A stretch of 64,000 nucleotides of DNA from Symbiodinium natans (Eukaryota; Sar; Dinophyceae; Suessiales; Symbiodiniaceae): assembly GCA_905221605.1 (NCBI GenBank), contig CAJNDS010002475.1:97001-161000 (forward strand), in the 5' to 3' direction. The position numbers were made by a program, and so were the translations under genes. This document shows positions 1 through 12,400 of the stretch, in pieces. Below the pieces are notes generated by a model. The model was not told the DNA's origin and made no database searches. It was given only the letters and a program-made list of their open reading frames with translations. Numbering within the stretch: position 1 is the stretch's first letter; each line of letters begins with the position of its first letter.

Positions 1-296
1 CCGGGAGTTCAGGGGCCTCAGGAGTTGAGCGGAGTCTGAGCATGGCTTTGGCACGCAGGGTGGGTGTTGATGGGTGTTGCTTGGGCGAGGTGAAGGACGA
101 TCTGGGGACAGAAGCCCAAGGCCTGAGCCCAACTCCACTCCTCTTGATTACCCCCCAAAACCCTCAAAGTCAAGAGCGCCCCTGGAAGACATGTCCTCAA
201 AGAGAGGCTCTTAGGCTCGTCAAGGCTTTGACATACACTTTTCCCCGAAAGGCCCGAGTCCCCCAAGAGGAATCTTGTGCTTCGAGACAACTAGGA

Positions 297-402
297 TGCC
301 CAGCCGTGCCCTTATTCCCCTTTTTGGGGGCTCTAGGTTCCCCCTATAAACCCCTATTTAAGCAAAAAAGGGCACCCCTTTTTAATCCTAGGTTACTGGG
401 CA
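297..402. mobile_element. MITE-like element, family B (diverged copy)
   Basis: Ends GCCCAGCC and GGTTACTGGGC pair imperfectly. The inside has the family features: a pyrimidine-rich arm (CCCTTATTCCCCTTT), GGTTCCCC near the middle and AAAAGGGCACCCC in the right arm. It ends about 24 bp before the PABP exon at 426, so it sits next to a splice acceptor. Confidence 0.6.
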
Positions 403-425
403 ATACTAGACAAAGAGAGCCCGAG

Positions 426-455
426 GTGGGTGATCTTCACCCCGATGTTGGCGAG
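426..455 (+). CDS. PABP: PABP exon, start of RRM1 (RNP2 region)
   Basis: Ten codons read VGDLHPDVGE, which matches the invariant start of PABP RRM1 (YVGDLHPDVTEA in well-known homologues) at nearly every residue. The exon is bounded by an AG|G acceptor at 424-426 and a GC donor at 456, the same signals used by the other exons here. The following RRM1 helix was not found; the next recognised PABP exon is at 10109, beyond the dehydrogenase gene. The reverse strand also reads open here (SLANIGVKITHLG) but matches nothing I know. The assignment rests on one short motif. Confidence 0.65.
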
Positions 456-3400
456 GCTGGCGCCGGCCGGCTTTTGGTGGAGGGAAGTTGGGGGCTTGAG
501 GTTTAGGGTTTAGGGTTTAGGGTTTAGGGTTTAGGGTTTAGGGTTTAGGGGCTTCAGGGATGTGGGGTCGCCAGGTACATCCCCAAAATCAGAGGGCAAA
601 AAAGCAAAAGCAAGGGAAGAAGCGTCCGTCCTGCAGGGCCTATCCAGTGGGCTCGAGCTTGTAGAGCACCAGCATCCGAGCCTGGAAGCAGATTTCCCCA
701 ATGACGGTGCTGTCGCGCTGGCTGTGCCTCTCATGCTTGCTGTGGTCAAGGACAGACTTCATTTCCTCCAAGCCTGGCCGTGCCCAAATCCCCGACTGCA
801 ACCCCAACCTCAACATCCGCCGTGAGCAAACTGCTGTCTTCAGTGCAGCTTTCCCAAAGACGAAGGGTGGCGGTCCGATGTCTCAGGGTGCAATAGCCAG
901 TTTAGGGTTCCTAATCTGTAGCAAAACCCTCCTAGGTAGGATAAGGGAACCCCTTCTTAACCCTCTTCTGGCTCTCTTAAACAGGGACCTTATTCAGAGG
1001 GTCTATATCCCCAAGGGTCCCCCTAATCCTATCCCCTAAACCCACGAAGGATGGGATCAGCGGGAACTGCCGACAAAATGCGCGCCGCGGTGGTCAGCAA
1101 CCGAAGCTGGGATTTCCAGTTCCATTTGGACAAGCTCGAGTCATGTCTGCACTCAACCCTAAACCCTAAACCCTAAACCCTAAACCCTAAACCCTAAACC
1201 CTAAACCCTAAACCCTAGACCCTAGACCCTAGACCCTAGACCCTAGACCCTAGACCCTAGACCCTAGACCCTAGACCCTAGACCCTAAACCCCAATTACA
1301 AACGTGAGGCTCCTCTTGTCTCAACGCGAGTGCGGGGAATACTCCTTGCGGGCAGCTACTTACACAGCTACTTACACAGAACGGAATATGATTGCTAGGA
1401 GGCCTCCAAACTCTCAGAAAAACCAAGATTCGCAAGAGATCTCCCTAAACTGTGCCAGCAGCCAAGGCCGTCATCGACTTGGACCTTCGCTGGTGTTAGC
1501 AAAGCGTTGCGATGTGGATGTACACCGAAGACCATCCATTCCTTAGGGTCTCGGTTCTGGGGTTCAGCTGCCTAGGCCCTCAACTCCCTACACCCATAAC
1601 CCATTCCACTGGTAAACTTAGTCAGAAAAAATCCACCCTCCTTTCGAGCGCCTTTGCCCTGCCACGAAAGGACATTCCAAAGCCTGGTCACGGTGAAGCG
1701 CCTCGGATTGTTGGATGCGGCCTTGGCCGACTTCAGCCTTCCATTCCAGCGGTCGGGGTAGTGGGAAGCCACTTCATGTCCTGACTTTTGGAACCGAAGT
1801 ACTTTAACTGTCTTCTTATCTCCTGCGCCATGACACCCTGGTTGAAGAAAGGTGCTGGTACAAGTTGTCGCCTCGAACATCAATCCGGCTCTTCGGCACA
1901 TGAGTTGTAGGGCTTCGGTTCTCGGCCGCTGCAATCCTCAACCCTTCAACCCTCGAACCTAGGTCAGGGTCTGGGATTCTGGATGTCGGCATTCATGACT
2001 TCGCAGCCCGAAGTCCAGAAACGTTGGCTTCTGCAAAACATGCCGTATCAGTTGTGTGGCGTTTAATGGGCGGAGCGTCCAAGCAAAGTCAGTGGCCCTC
2101 TGGCAAGTTTAGGATGCATTGCTTCTGGGTACCCTAGACCCTAATCCCTAAACCCTAAACCCTAAACCCTGGGTTCTAGTTAAATGCCTGAATTCAAAGA
2201 GCCGAGCTGACCAAGTTTGTGTAGGAAGCTGAGTGACTCCGATGGAATGCATCCAGGCCTGAGTGTAGAATAAGTGCGCCTGCAAGTACCCAGATCTTCC
2301 AAAGCCCCTTAACTAAGGAATATACCCTAATCTATACTAAGGATCCTTTTTTATGAATTAGGGTATATAAGGTATATACCGTATACCGTAATTAAGGGGT
2401 TTTGGAAGATCTGGGTACGAAGCAGCCGGTTGGAGTTTCACGTTCTGGTTCGTGTTCAAAGGTTGGGATGTTCACCCTTATACTAACAGTCCCTGATAGG
2501 GATTATAGTACCCCCTATTAGAATCTCGTTTGAAGGGCTCTTAGTATAAGGGGGAACATCCCATTCACAGCTATTGCAGAGGTCGACCACAAGATTGTGG
2601 GCATGGCTGGCTGGAGCTGGATGTATCCCCACAAGCTGCCAGGTTCTCCTGTGGTACCCTTTACTGTAACCTTTACTGCTGTGTGATTAAGAACCTTCGG
2701 GTTTAGGGTTTCGGGTTTAGGGTTTAGGGTTTAGGGTTAAGCAAATAGTAGGTTTATCTTCCTGTCTTCGCAGTCGGGCTACTCTAGCACGCAGGGTTAA
2801 GCTACACCCAGCCCCAGATGCTTGCATCCTTCAAGGCCCCCCAAGCCCTTTAATTCCTTGAGTTTCAACGGCAGGGTTTAGGGTTTAGGGTTTAGGGTTT
2901 AGGGTTTAGGGTTTAGGGTTTAGGGTTTAGGGTTTAGGGTTTAGGGTTTAGGGTTTAGGGCAAGAAGAAGAATCCCAGGCTGGGCTATGACGTCGCAGGG
3001 GTCGTCAAAGCTCTTGGCACTGGTTGCAAGCGGCTGCAAGTTGGCGAAGAAGTCTGGGGCGAGGTGGCTCCTGGGGTTTGCCGAAACTGTGGGCCTTTGC
3101 GGTTTAGGACGAAGCGTTTTGACGCTCAGGTCATTGAGGGTTTTGGCTCGTAAGTGGTGGCCACGAAACTATGACCCTTAAATCTAAAACCCCAGGCTTG
3201 GAGTCACTATGTGTTGCCAAGCTTTCTTTAGTGCCCCAAATGCTAGCTGACTACGGCTGGCTCCAGAACAGCAAGCACCAATTTTGCCGCATGGCTTGCG
3301 GCCGTTTCCTGCCGCATGGCTCGCAGTTGAAAAACGCAGTTTTTTGTCACCCACAAACCCTAAACCCTAAACCCTAAACCCCTGCATTTGCAAAACACAG

Positions 3401-6400
3401 CTTTGCTGCCCTGACTGCTCTCAGCACAGCATCGCCGCATCACCGGCCGGCTTTGCCCACAGTCTTTTTGCCGCAAGCCTTCTTCCACACACGTTTTGCC
3501 CTAAACCCTAAACCCTAAACCCGAAAAGGCCTCATGTTTCTGTTCTTTCGAGAAAGCCCGAGGGGCACGGTTTGAGAGTTCAAGGGACCACGGAAAGCCA
3601 CGGGCATCTTCTCAGAACCCTGCCTGGTAGCCCAGTGGTGCCCTTTACCCTTTTTTGGGTTCTGGATTCCCTCATAAAGTAACCAACCAAAAGAAGGGTG
3701 CTCTGATGATAATATGGTTACTGGGCTACTAAGCCTACTGTCGAATGGCAACGCCAGATCTGCCACAGTTTTCATACCCATGTTTGCCGCAAGATTTCGT
3801 GGCATGTGGTGAACATACCCTAAACCCTAAACCCTAGGCCCTAAACCCTAAACCCTGACGAAGTGGGCCTTGGCAATTCACAACCAGAGCTGAGGATCAA
3901 GGCTTTTGCGTAGCTCCAGGATTTGTTGTTGCAGAAGCTCTGCCCGATTCGGTGCAGTCGGTTTTCGGCTGGCTTGAAGGTTTGCAATGAGCGAAGGCCA
4001 CAACTTTGCTGGAGTCGCTCACAACTGCTGGCACCTTCGCCCAGTATGACGCTGGGTCGAGTTTTGGTGTGTTTGGTTTTCTAGCTCTGAACCCCAAAGC
4101 CCGAAACCCTCCGAAGCTCTACAGTCTCGACAGTCTATACCCTAAACCCTAAACCCTAAACCCTCTACAGTAAGCCTCAAAATCATCAACCGAGGCCGTC
4201 GTCTCTGAGTCGGTCTTGGGGCTGAAGCCCAAATCTCTCAGTGCCGCGGCGACGATACTTCGGGGTTCTTGTTCAGGGCTTGTGGTGGCTGAGGGAAGCC
4301 ACAAGGTTTAGGGTTTAGGGTTTAGGGTTTAGGGTTCAGGGCTTGTGGTGGCTCAGGGAAGCCACGGAAAATAGCAACAACAACAAAAACGAAACAACAG
4401 AAGCTTCGGGTCAGGCCCTGCAACCCTGAAACCGCGCTGAGCCTTCAACCTTACTCGAGGTTGGTGCGGAATGACGTGGGGGGTCCTCGGCTTTCCTTTT
4501 CAAGCCGAAGCCCCCAAGCCACAGCGCTGTATGCAGCGCAAAGCCCATGTCACACTGTGCCATAGAGAAAGGGCGCATGACATCTCGATGCCCAGCAAAA
4601 GAAAGGCACACAAATGACACACAAATGCACACAAAACCCTGAACCCTAAAGACCCTAAAGACCCTAAAAACCCTAAAAACCCTAAGAACCCCAAGAACCC
4701 TAAGAACCCTAAAACCCTTAAAAACCCTAAAAACCCTAAAATCCCGAAAATCCCGAAAATCCCCAAGCCCTAAACCCTAGCCCTAAACCCTAAACCTCGG
4801 AGGCATGCTGGAGGCTGGCGCCATGCCCATGGTGGCCCTCACGGGCCTCGAGTCCCTGCGCTGGGCTGCGCGTGGCCCCCACTTCCAGAGCCCTGGGGAG
4901 GAATTTTAGGGTTTAGGGTTTAGGGTTTAGGGTTTAGGGTTTAGGGTTTAGGGTTTGCTGTGATAGGGCGTAGATGCTGTGAAGGTTAGGTTTTCGAACA
5001 AGCTCGAAAGCTTCGTGAGGTGCGAAGAGCAGCTTTGGCTCGACTGTGGAGGGCCATCTAACACTTTTCTCCCACCCGACACTGTCCGAGGCGGCAAAGC
5101 CACCCAAACCTATTCCTTTCATCCATTTTGGGACGTTCCGTCAGGGGGTTGTGGGTTCCTGGGTCCGAGAGCCACCCTGTGTCAGGGAAGGCAGGGGGGT
5201 CCCGTTTCAGCAAACAATCTCAGAGCCCGGTTGCGGCGAGAGGTCCGGGAGCCCCCTTTGCTGGGGGCCCCCCCCTCGGAACACAAGGTCGCCCATCTAG
5301 GTTTAGGGTTATGAACTGCTGCCAGGCCCATTGGAGGTGTGGGAGGCGGACGAACGACCTGGGTCGGCTTGCGCCATCGAGGTCGAGGGGCTTAGGCACC
5401 GCCCCCCAACTGTAGGGGCGGCCGAGGCCTTGAGTTTAGGATTTAGGGTTTAGGGTTTAGGGGTGCCAGAGCCTGGGGAGGAATTTGGTTTTTTTGGGGC
5501 GTTTAGGGGGTTTAGGGTTGAACGGGGGTTTAGGGTTTAGGGCCTTGGGGTTTAGGGTTTGGATTGGGGGGCTTGGTCCGTTGGGTCCTATAGTCCTTAG
5601 GGGTTTAGGGTTTTTAGGTTAGGCCTAAATCCTCAAAAGAGGTTATCTCGGTTTGAGGGGTTCTGGTTCTGGAGAGTCTGGGGAGTCTGGAGAGTTGAGG
5701 ATGAGGCCCGCGGATCCAGATGAAAACCCGAAATCCTAAACCTTCAGCCCTAAACACTACACCCCCAACCTCAGAGCCCCGCCCCCAAGAACCAGACATC
5801 ATGCCAAGGGACTCTAACACCACAGTGCTGGTCCTGGGTGGCAGCGCCTTGCCTGGCTGTTCTTTGTAGGGAATGAGGGAATGAGGTACCCTATATAATC
5901 CCTTAAAAGGGTATATAGTAGGGAATGAGGGAATGAGGGAATGAGGTACCCTGTACAATCCCCTAAAGGGAAAATTTAGGGCCCCAGGGGGCTGTGGGTG
6001 GATTTGTGCTTTGTCCACCGTGTAGCGGAGGATCCCTTGAAGAGGACTTAGCCAGCTGTTCGGGCGCCAGGGCCGTGGAGACAGGGATGCTCGCATGAAG
6101 CTGCTTTTCCTGAATCCGCAGCCCAAAGCCGAACTCAGCCGAACTCGCGTGCCCACCTTGTGCCGTGGGAGTATCGGCAGCCCTCGACCTTTCCCTAAAC
6201 CCTGAACCCTAAACCCTAAACCCCCCCAAAGGCAACTTCAAGATGCACCTAAGGCGGCGGTACGGGTCACATGGGCATTCAGCTGGCGAAGGCTGGACAA
6301 TGTGAGCTGCCAAGCTCCACAAGATGAAGAGACCTACCTTTTCACCGGGCATCAGACGGGAATCAGAGGGCTGAGGCGTTAGCTTTTGGGGTTTAAGTTG

Positions 6401-9400
6401 GGATGTTCCATAGGGATTATAGTAACCCCCTCCCCCTATTATTCCCAGTTCAGAACTGTTAGTATAAGGGGGAACATCCCAAGGTTTAAGTTCGGTTCAA
6501 GCTTCCGAACTCCGGGCCTTCGGGCTTAGGGCTTGGGTGACGCAGGCAATGGGCGCGGCTCGGGTCATCACGACCTGCTCCGAGACGCACGCGAGCTTCG
6601 TTCGGAAGTTGGGCGCGGATCAGGTCATCGATGCTCGGGCGATGCACGGACCAATCCCTAAACCCTAAACTCTTCCCCTGGTCCTACTCAAGGATGAGGG
6701 CCCGAGGCCCCAGCTTTGAGGTTAATTGGCCATTTTCCTTGGGGTTTGAAAGCTTGAGCCCTCCAGGCTTAGAGGTCGCAACTTGTTGCACCCTAAGTCG
6801 GAAGGCCCAACCTTGGTGCGGTTCTGTATGACTTCGAGGGCTTGGGAGGTGGACGTGCTCACGGGCCAGTGCTGTTTGTGCCGAGGGCCTTGAAGGATTT
6901 TTTTTGGGGGGGGGGGGGGGGGGGGGGGGGGGTGGAGGGTTTTTGGACGGGGTGTAAGGAGGTCAAGCTTCAGGCCTAGTTACCTACTGCCCTGATCTTG
7001 CCAAGGACTACCACAAGCAGAACTACTACGACGTGCTCCCGCCGAAGTCCGTTGACGTAGTCTACGATTGTGTCGGCCTCGACGGCACAGGAGATCATGC
7101 CTTTGGGATCATCAAGACCCACGGCAGCTTCGTAACGCCCCAAGCTCAGCACTTCACCGGAGGGGCATGTAGGTGGTGCATGGCGATCTTATGAAGGCAA
7201 CCTGCGCTCACCTCTGCTCCCCAAACCCTCAAGGGTTCCGACATAACTCTCCTTCATGAGGTGGGGCCGGGGGGGAAGATTGCACGACGCAAGCTTTTGT
7301 CCCAGTTGGTTCCTGTATGAATACGATACCACGCGATGAGCCTCGAACAGCACGCCCTCACGTCCTCTGCCTGAGGCTCTTGCAGGGTGCGAAGGCCTCG
7401 ATTTCCACGAGAGTTTCGCGCCCGGATGTGCGTCAGTATGCGCCAACATGCACCTGGCCTTCTTGAGTTTAGGGTCTAGGGTTTAGGGCTTAGGGCTTTA
7501 CAGCGCCTATTTTTGTTCTTTGGCTTGAACTCTTCGCCCAAGCTTCAAGCAGCACCTAGGCGTGGGGAGCTGTTCGCAACATGGGCGGATTGATGCTGAC
7601 GCTCGCCAAGAAAGCAAGAGCGGCTGCCAGCTGTCTGGGTAGCATGCTCAACTCCAAGCCCAAATCTATTTGTTGCCATTATCACGCTTGCAACAGTCAT
7701 GGGCAAATTTTGCTTTGACAAAGAGAGCGTTAGTGCTTGCAGTTTGTTCGGGGGTAGTAGAATTCGGAAGCCATGGATGCTGCAGCACCCTAACCCCTAG
7801 CCTATTACCCCAGATCACTGAAAGCCTGTGTCCTTGAGACCGTCAGCAACTTCTTACGAGAGCCTCAACAGCAGTGATTGAGTGAGGTTTCAGGCTTGCA
7901 GGTGATATTACACTAGGCAACTTCCAGAATCTCTGAACCCTACATCTTACATCCTGTACTGCAGGAACTATAAAACCCCAAGCCCGAAGACCATAGCAAC
8001 CACAAAGACGCTGTGAACTGAATCTTGGGATGTTCCCCCTGATACTAAGAGTATTCAGGATTCCCGGACCACCCGTACTATAATCCCTATTAAGGGTTGC
8101 CAGTATAAACCCTAAACCCTAAACCCTAAACCCTAAACCCTAAACCCTAAACCCTAAACCCTAAACCCTAAACCCTAAACCCTAAACCCTAAACCCTAAA
8201 CCGAACATCCCCAAGAACTGAGGTCGCAGCCTATGTGGAGAAAGGCCAGCTGCAAGTTCACATCGATCAGGTCTTCGGCTTGGAAGACATTGAGCCTTGG
8301 GCGAAGGGTTCAGGGTTTGGGGTTTAGGGTTCAGGGTTTAGGGTTTAGGGTTTCGGGAGCCTTGGGCAAAGGGTCAGGCAAGGGCTCGTGTTTGCGGCTT
8401 ACGAGAGGGGCCGGAATAATTACGAACAGTATTCCCTTGTGGTCCCTACATCATTATGCTAATAAAAACCTCCAAAACCCTCTTCTAATTATTAAGGCTC
8501 TTAAAATTAAGGCCCCTGTATTAAGGGGGTTCAGAGTTTTGGGAGCCTAGAGAACTGACCATTTCGGCTTTGCGTTTGAAAACTGCTGGAAGAGACTTCA
8601 GGTTTAGGGTTTAGGGTTTAGGGTTCAAGTTTTTGTTGGGAACTGCCGGTTGGGTTTGGTCTGTCTAGCGGCTGCCTGAGACTGAAGGGGTTCGTTTCTA
8701 TGTTGCGCTGACAGCTGTTACCGAGGTGAAAGCTTTCAACCAGTCGCTCTCTGGGCACACCACTGGCAAAGTGGCCCTGCAGATGGCGAAGTCAGCGCGG
8801 CTCCAGATGTTGGTCTGAGCTGTGCAGAAAAGGTGACAGCCTGCTTAGAGCTGCGGGGTTAGGGTGGAGGGTTTAGGGAGTTTAGGGTTTTGGGGTGTAG
8901 GGTTTAGGGTTGAGGGTTTAGGGCTTTGTCTCATGGATCATACCGATATGGACACACACACACACACTCACCCGAAACTAGCACACTGAAGTTGTGGCTC
9001 ACTCAGGTCAGCACAATTCAAGATTCAGAGCGGCAAGCGGGATGCCAGTTTCGACTAGCTTGACCACTAGCACCAGCTTTCTCATGATTCTCCATCGGCT
9101 GCTATTACTCTGCAAGCCTGTCCGTGCCCTATCTGTGTCAGTGCTGACCAGCTTGGCTTGTTGAGTCGTTTGCTAATGGCACTCGTGTAGTTGCACGCAT
9201 GTAACTAGCTTTGCACAGCTCAAACCGCTGATGAGCCTTGTAGAAAGCCTCTCGCCATGCAAAAATCCAAAACTACGGCGCAGTCTGAAAGAATGGTCCA
9301 TGAACTCCCCATCCCCAAGCCACAAACCCACCAGAAAGGATGTCCATAACCTGCACAGGCGACGTTGTACGAAGCCTTCAGTTCGGCTGGGAATGTCGCG

Positions 9401-12400
9401 TGTGGCACTTAGGTCCATGAAAAAATGGGGCTAGGTCTAGGTCCAGGGTTCAGGGTTTCGGTCAACCACAGCGTGGCTCCGTTGTGTGCTGTTTTTGTTG
9501 TAGTTTGAGGACATCGCTTTTGCAACCGAGTTCCACCAGCATGCCAAAGATGCAGCAGTATGAATCCGGAGACATCTCGGTCACTTGCTGGTCCCATCCA
9601 GATAGTCTAGCATGTTCGGTGGAAGCATTGAGCGGCCGCTTCATTTTTATCAACCCTAGACCCTAAACCCTAACCCTAAACCCTCAACCCTCAACCCTCA
9701 GACCTCAGAACCCTAAACCCTAAACCTTTTTTTTGTATAACGGTGCTTAATTCGCTCTTATCGACCTTAAAGTTGCAACTACAGCTGTGTGCTTGCCGAC
9801 TTGCCGCGGCCTTCCTTGATGAGGTCCGTTTAGGGTTTAGGGGTTTAGGGGTTAGGGTTTAGGGTTTAGGGTTTAGGGTTTGGGACCTCACGGAACGTGT
9901 GCTGAAAGCAGTCTGTGCGACCGTGACGGTTACCGAGTACAGTATACACTCAGCGCACGCAGGAAAACAGTAAAGACATAAATAAGCAGAATACGTAATG
10001 CAATACAATATGATGCAATATAATGGAATATAATATATCATATAACAACAAAATTCACACACCTACAAAATACCACAGAGACTAGCGCACTCGCTTGATA
10101 CTTTGCAGGTCCTGCCGCGTCTGCCGGGACAACGCAACCCGGAAGTGCCGGTCTCGGGAAACTCCGTTTTCTTTTTCATTTGGCTTTCCTAAACCCTAAC
10201 CCGAAACCCTAAACCCTAAACCCTTTTAGGGTTTCGGGTTTGGGGTTCTTTTTTTTTTGGGGGGGGGGGGAATCGAAGCCAAGGAGGCCGTTAAGGGCTC
10301 TTGCTTTTGCTTGCGTGAATTCCCAAGGTTTTGTTTGCAGTCTGTTCTTCTGGCATGTTCGCAAGGTTCGGCTTTTCTCTTGAAGTTTCCTGGTCTAGAG
10401 CGAAGGGTTCTTCCGGGAATTATGATTCGGGACCAGGACCCCTTGTTAGGGGTCCTGTATACGGGCCTAAACCCAAAGCCTAAACCCTAAACCCCAAACC
10501 CTAAACCCCAAACCCCAAACCCTAAACCCTAAACCCCAAACCCTAAACCCCAAACCCTAAACCCCAAACCCTAAACCCTAAACCCTACGGCTGCTGAAGT
10601 TCTGATGAAAGCGCCCCAAGAACTCTTCAACTCAGAGCTCCGGAAGCCGCTCCTAGGGTTTGGGCTTTAGGGTTTAGGGTTTAGGGTTTAGGGTTTAGGG
10701 TTTAGGGAAACGATTTGCCCTGGAGTTCAAGACTGAGGTCGCTGGGCTACGGGTATGTGAACTACTACAGCGTCCAGGACGCCGAGAGGGCTCTCGAAAC
10801 GCTGACCCCTGGCTGCTTGAAATGGGTTTAGGGTTTAGGGCTTGTTTAGGGCTTAGGGTTTAGAGTTTAGGGTTTAGGGGTGTCCTACTTGGAGGTGCAT
10901 GGTACTCATTATAAGCCCCTTAGGTGCCCAATATAGTTGTAAGTTTTGTTACAAGTACAGATACAGTTGGTAAGTACCATGAAGATTCCTACCTTGTGGA
11001 CCAAATGAACCTTGAAATTGGGGGTCCTTTACCCTAGACTACTATAACCGCTATGAAGGTATATGAGCCATAAACCCTTTTAGGGTTCATTTCGTCCCCG
11101 AGGTAGCTCTCCAGAAATGCAGGCCTACAGGGTTTAGGGGTGCAGGGTTGTTTTCGGGCTTCTTAAGGGTTGGACTTTTGAACGACTGGACCTGTTGCTG
11201 CTTTATGACGATCCAAAGGTTCTCGGGCTTAGAAGGTTAAGAATTGCAAAATATACATCACTAGCGCATGAGGATCGGTGCTTGGCCACTGGAGTTCAGG
11301 CCGAAGGTCTTGGGTTTAGGGTTTAGGGTTTAGGGGGTTTAGGGGGTTTAGGGTTTAGGGGGCTGCCAAGTGCCACTTTAAAGATCTGGGCAGCACGCGC
11401 TATAGGAGCGAGGAACCGGACGTAGCCTTGTGGAACGGATCCCAAGAGCAGCCAAGGAACTACATGAGCATCAAGGCTCACGTGACGGCTGGGAAAACCG
11501 GGGAAGGTTGCCCCCAGAAGTGAGCATCATCCCTGACGTGCCCTCAAGCCCCCAAAGCAACCCAAAGCCTCTCTGGACCGAGAGTTCATGTTGGGATGCA
11601 GTTGCTGGCTGCACGAGGTTTCGAGGTTTTTGTTCCTGGCGCCCCTCCGTCGTTTTGGGACGAATCGATGCTTGCAGAGGTTGTGTCCTGAGTTGCGCAG
11701 CCCAAAAAATTAAAAGAATCAGCAAGCGGCTTGCAAGTGTCGCAAGGCTGTGGCGTTACAAGATGAGCTAGGATTCGAGGTTCCCTACGTTTTTACGCAT
11801 ACAAGGGGCACCCTCTAAAATCCTAGGCCACAGGGCAACCTAGTGGGTGTCTTTGCATTCTTAAGGCCAGATTCCTGTGGAGGAACTCGCAACCTAAGCT
11901 GGGGTCCGAAGCCCCGCGCCTCAGCCCTGAACCCCCTAAAGGCCTATGGTTTGGGATCGTAGGCCCTTTTGCATTACGGGCTCTAGGGTTTTAGGGTATA
12001 GGGCTTTGGGGTTGTAGGGCTTTCGGGTCTGAGGACTAGGCGGACCCTGCGCCCCCTTCAACCCGAGACGCCTTCCAGGGCAAGCCATGCCGCGTGATGT
12101 GGAGCCAGAGGGATCCCGAGCGCCGGAGGACCAGTGTGGTCAGTGCAGTGGCCATCCTTCTGAAGTTTCGGGTTTAGGGTTTAGGGTTTAGGGTTTAGGG
12201 TTTAGGGTTTAGGGTTTAGGGTTTAGGGTACCCGAAGCCATGAACCCTAATCCAGATTCTCGAGAGACACGCAGATAGCAGGGATGGGCCAGGCCACATG
12301 CCCAGCTGCAGATGCAGGGCCCTAGATTTCGGGTCGAGGGGTCCGGGGTTGTGAACTTGCACGGGGACGCATGGGGACATGGGGGTTTACGCTAAAAGGG

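Noticed and set aside
420-476. Reverse-strand exon reading SLANIGVKITHLG
   Set aside because: The forward strand of the same bases gives the PABP RRM1 motif with correct splice signals, which is much more specific.
4500-4766. Reverse-strand open frame with FLGFLGFLG repeat
   Set aside because: It translates the degenerate CCCTAAAAA tract and shows no other protein feature.
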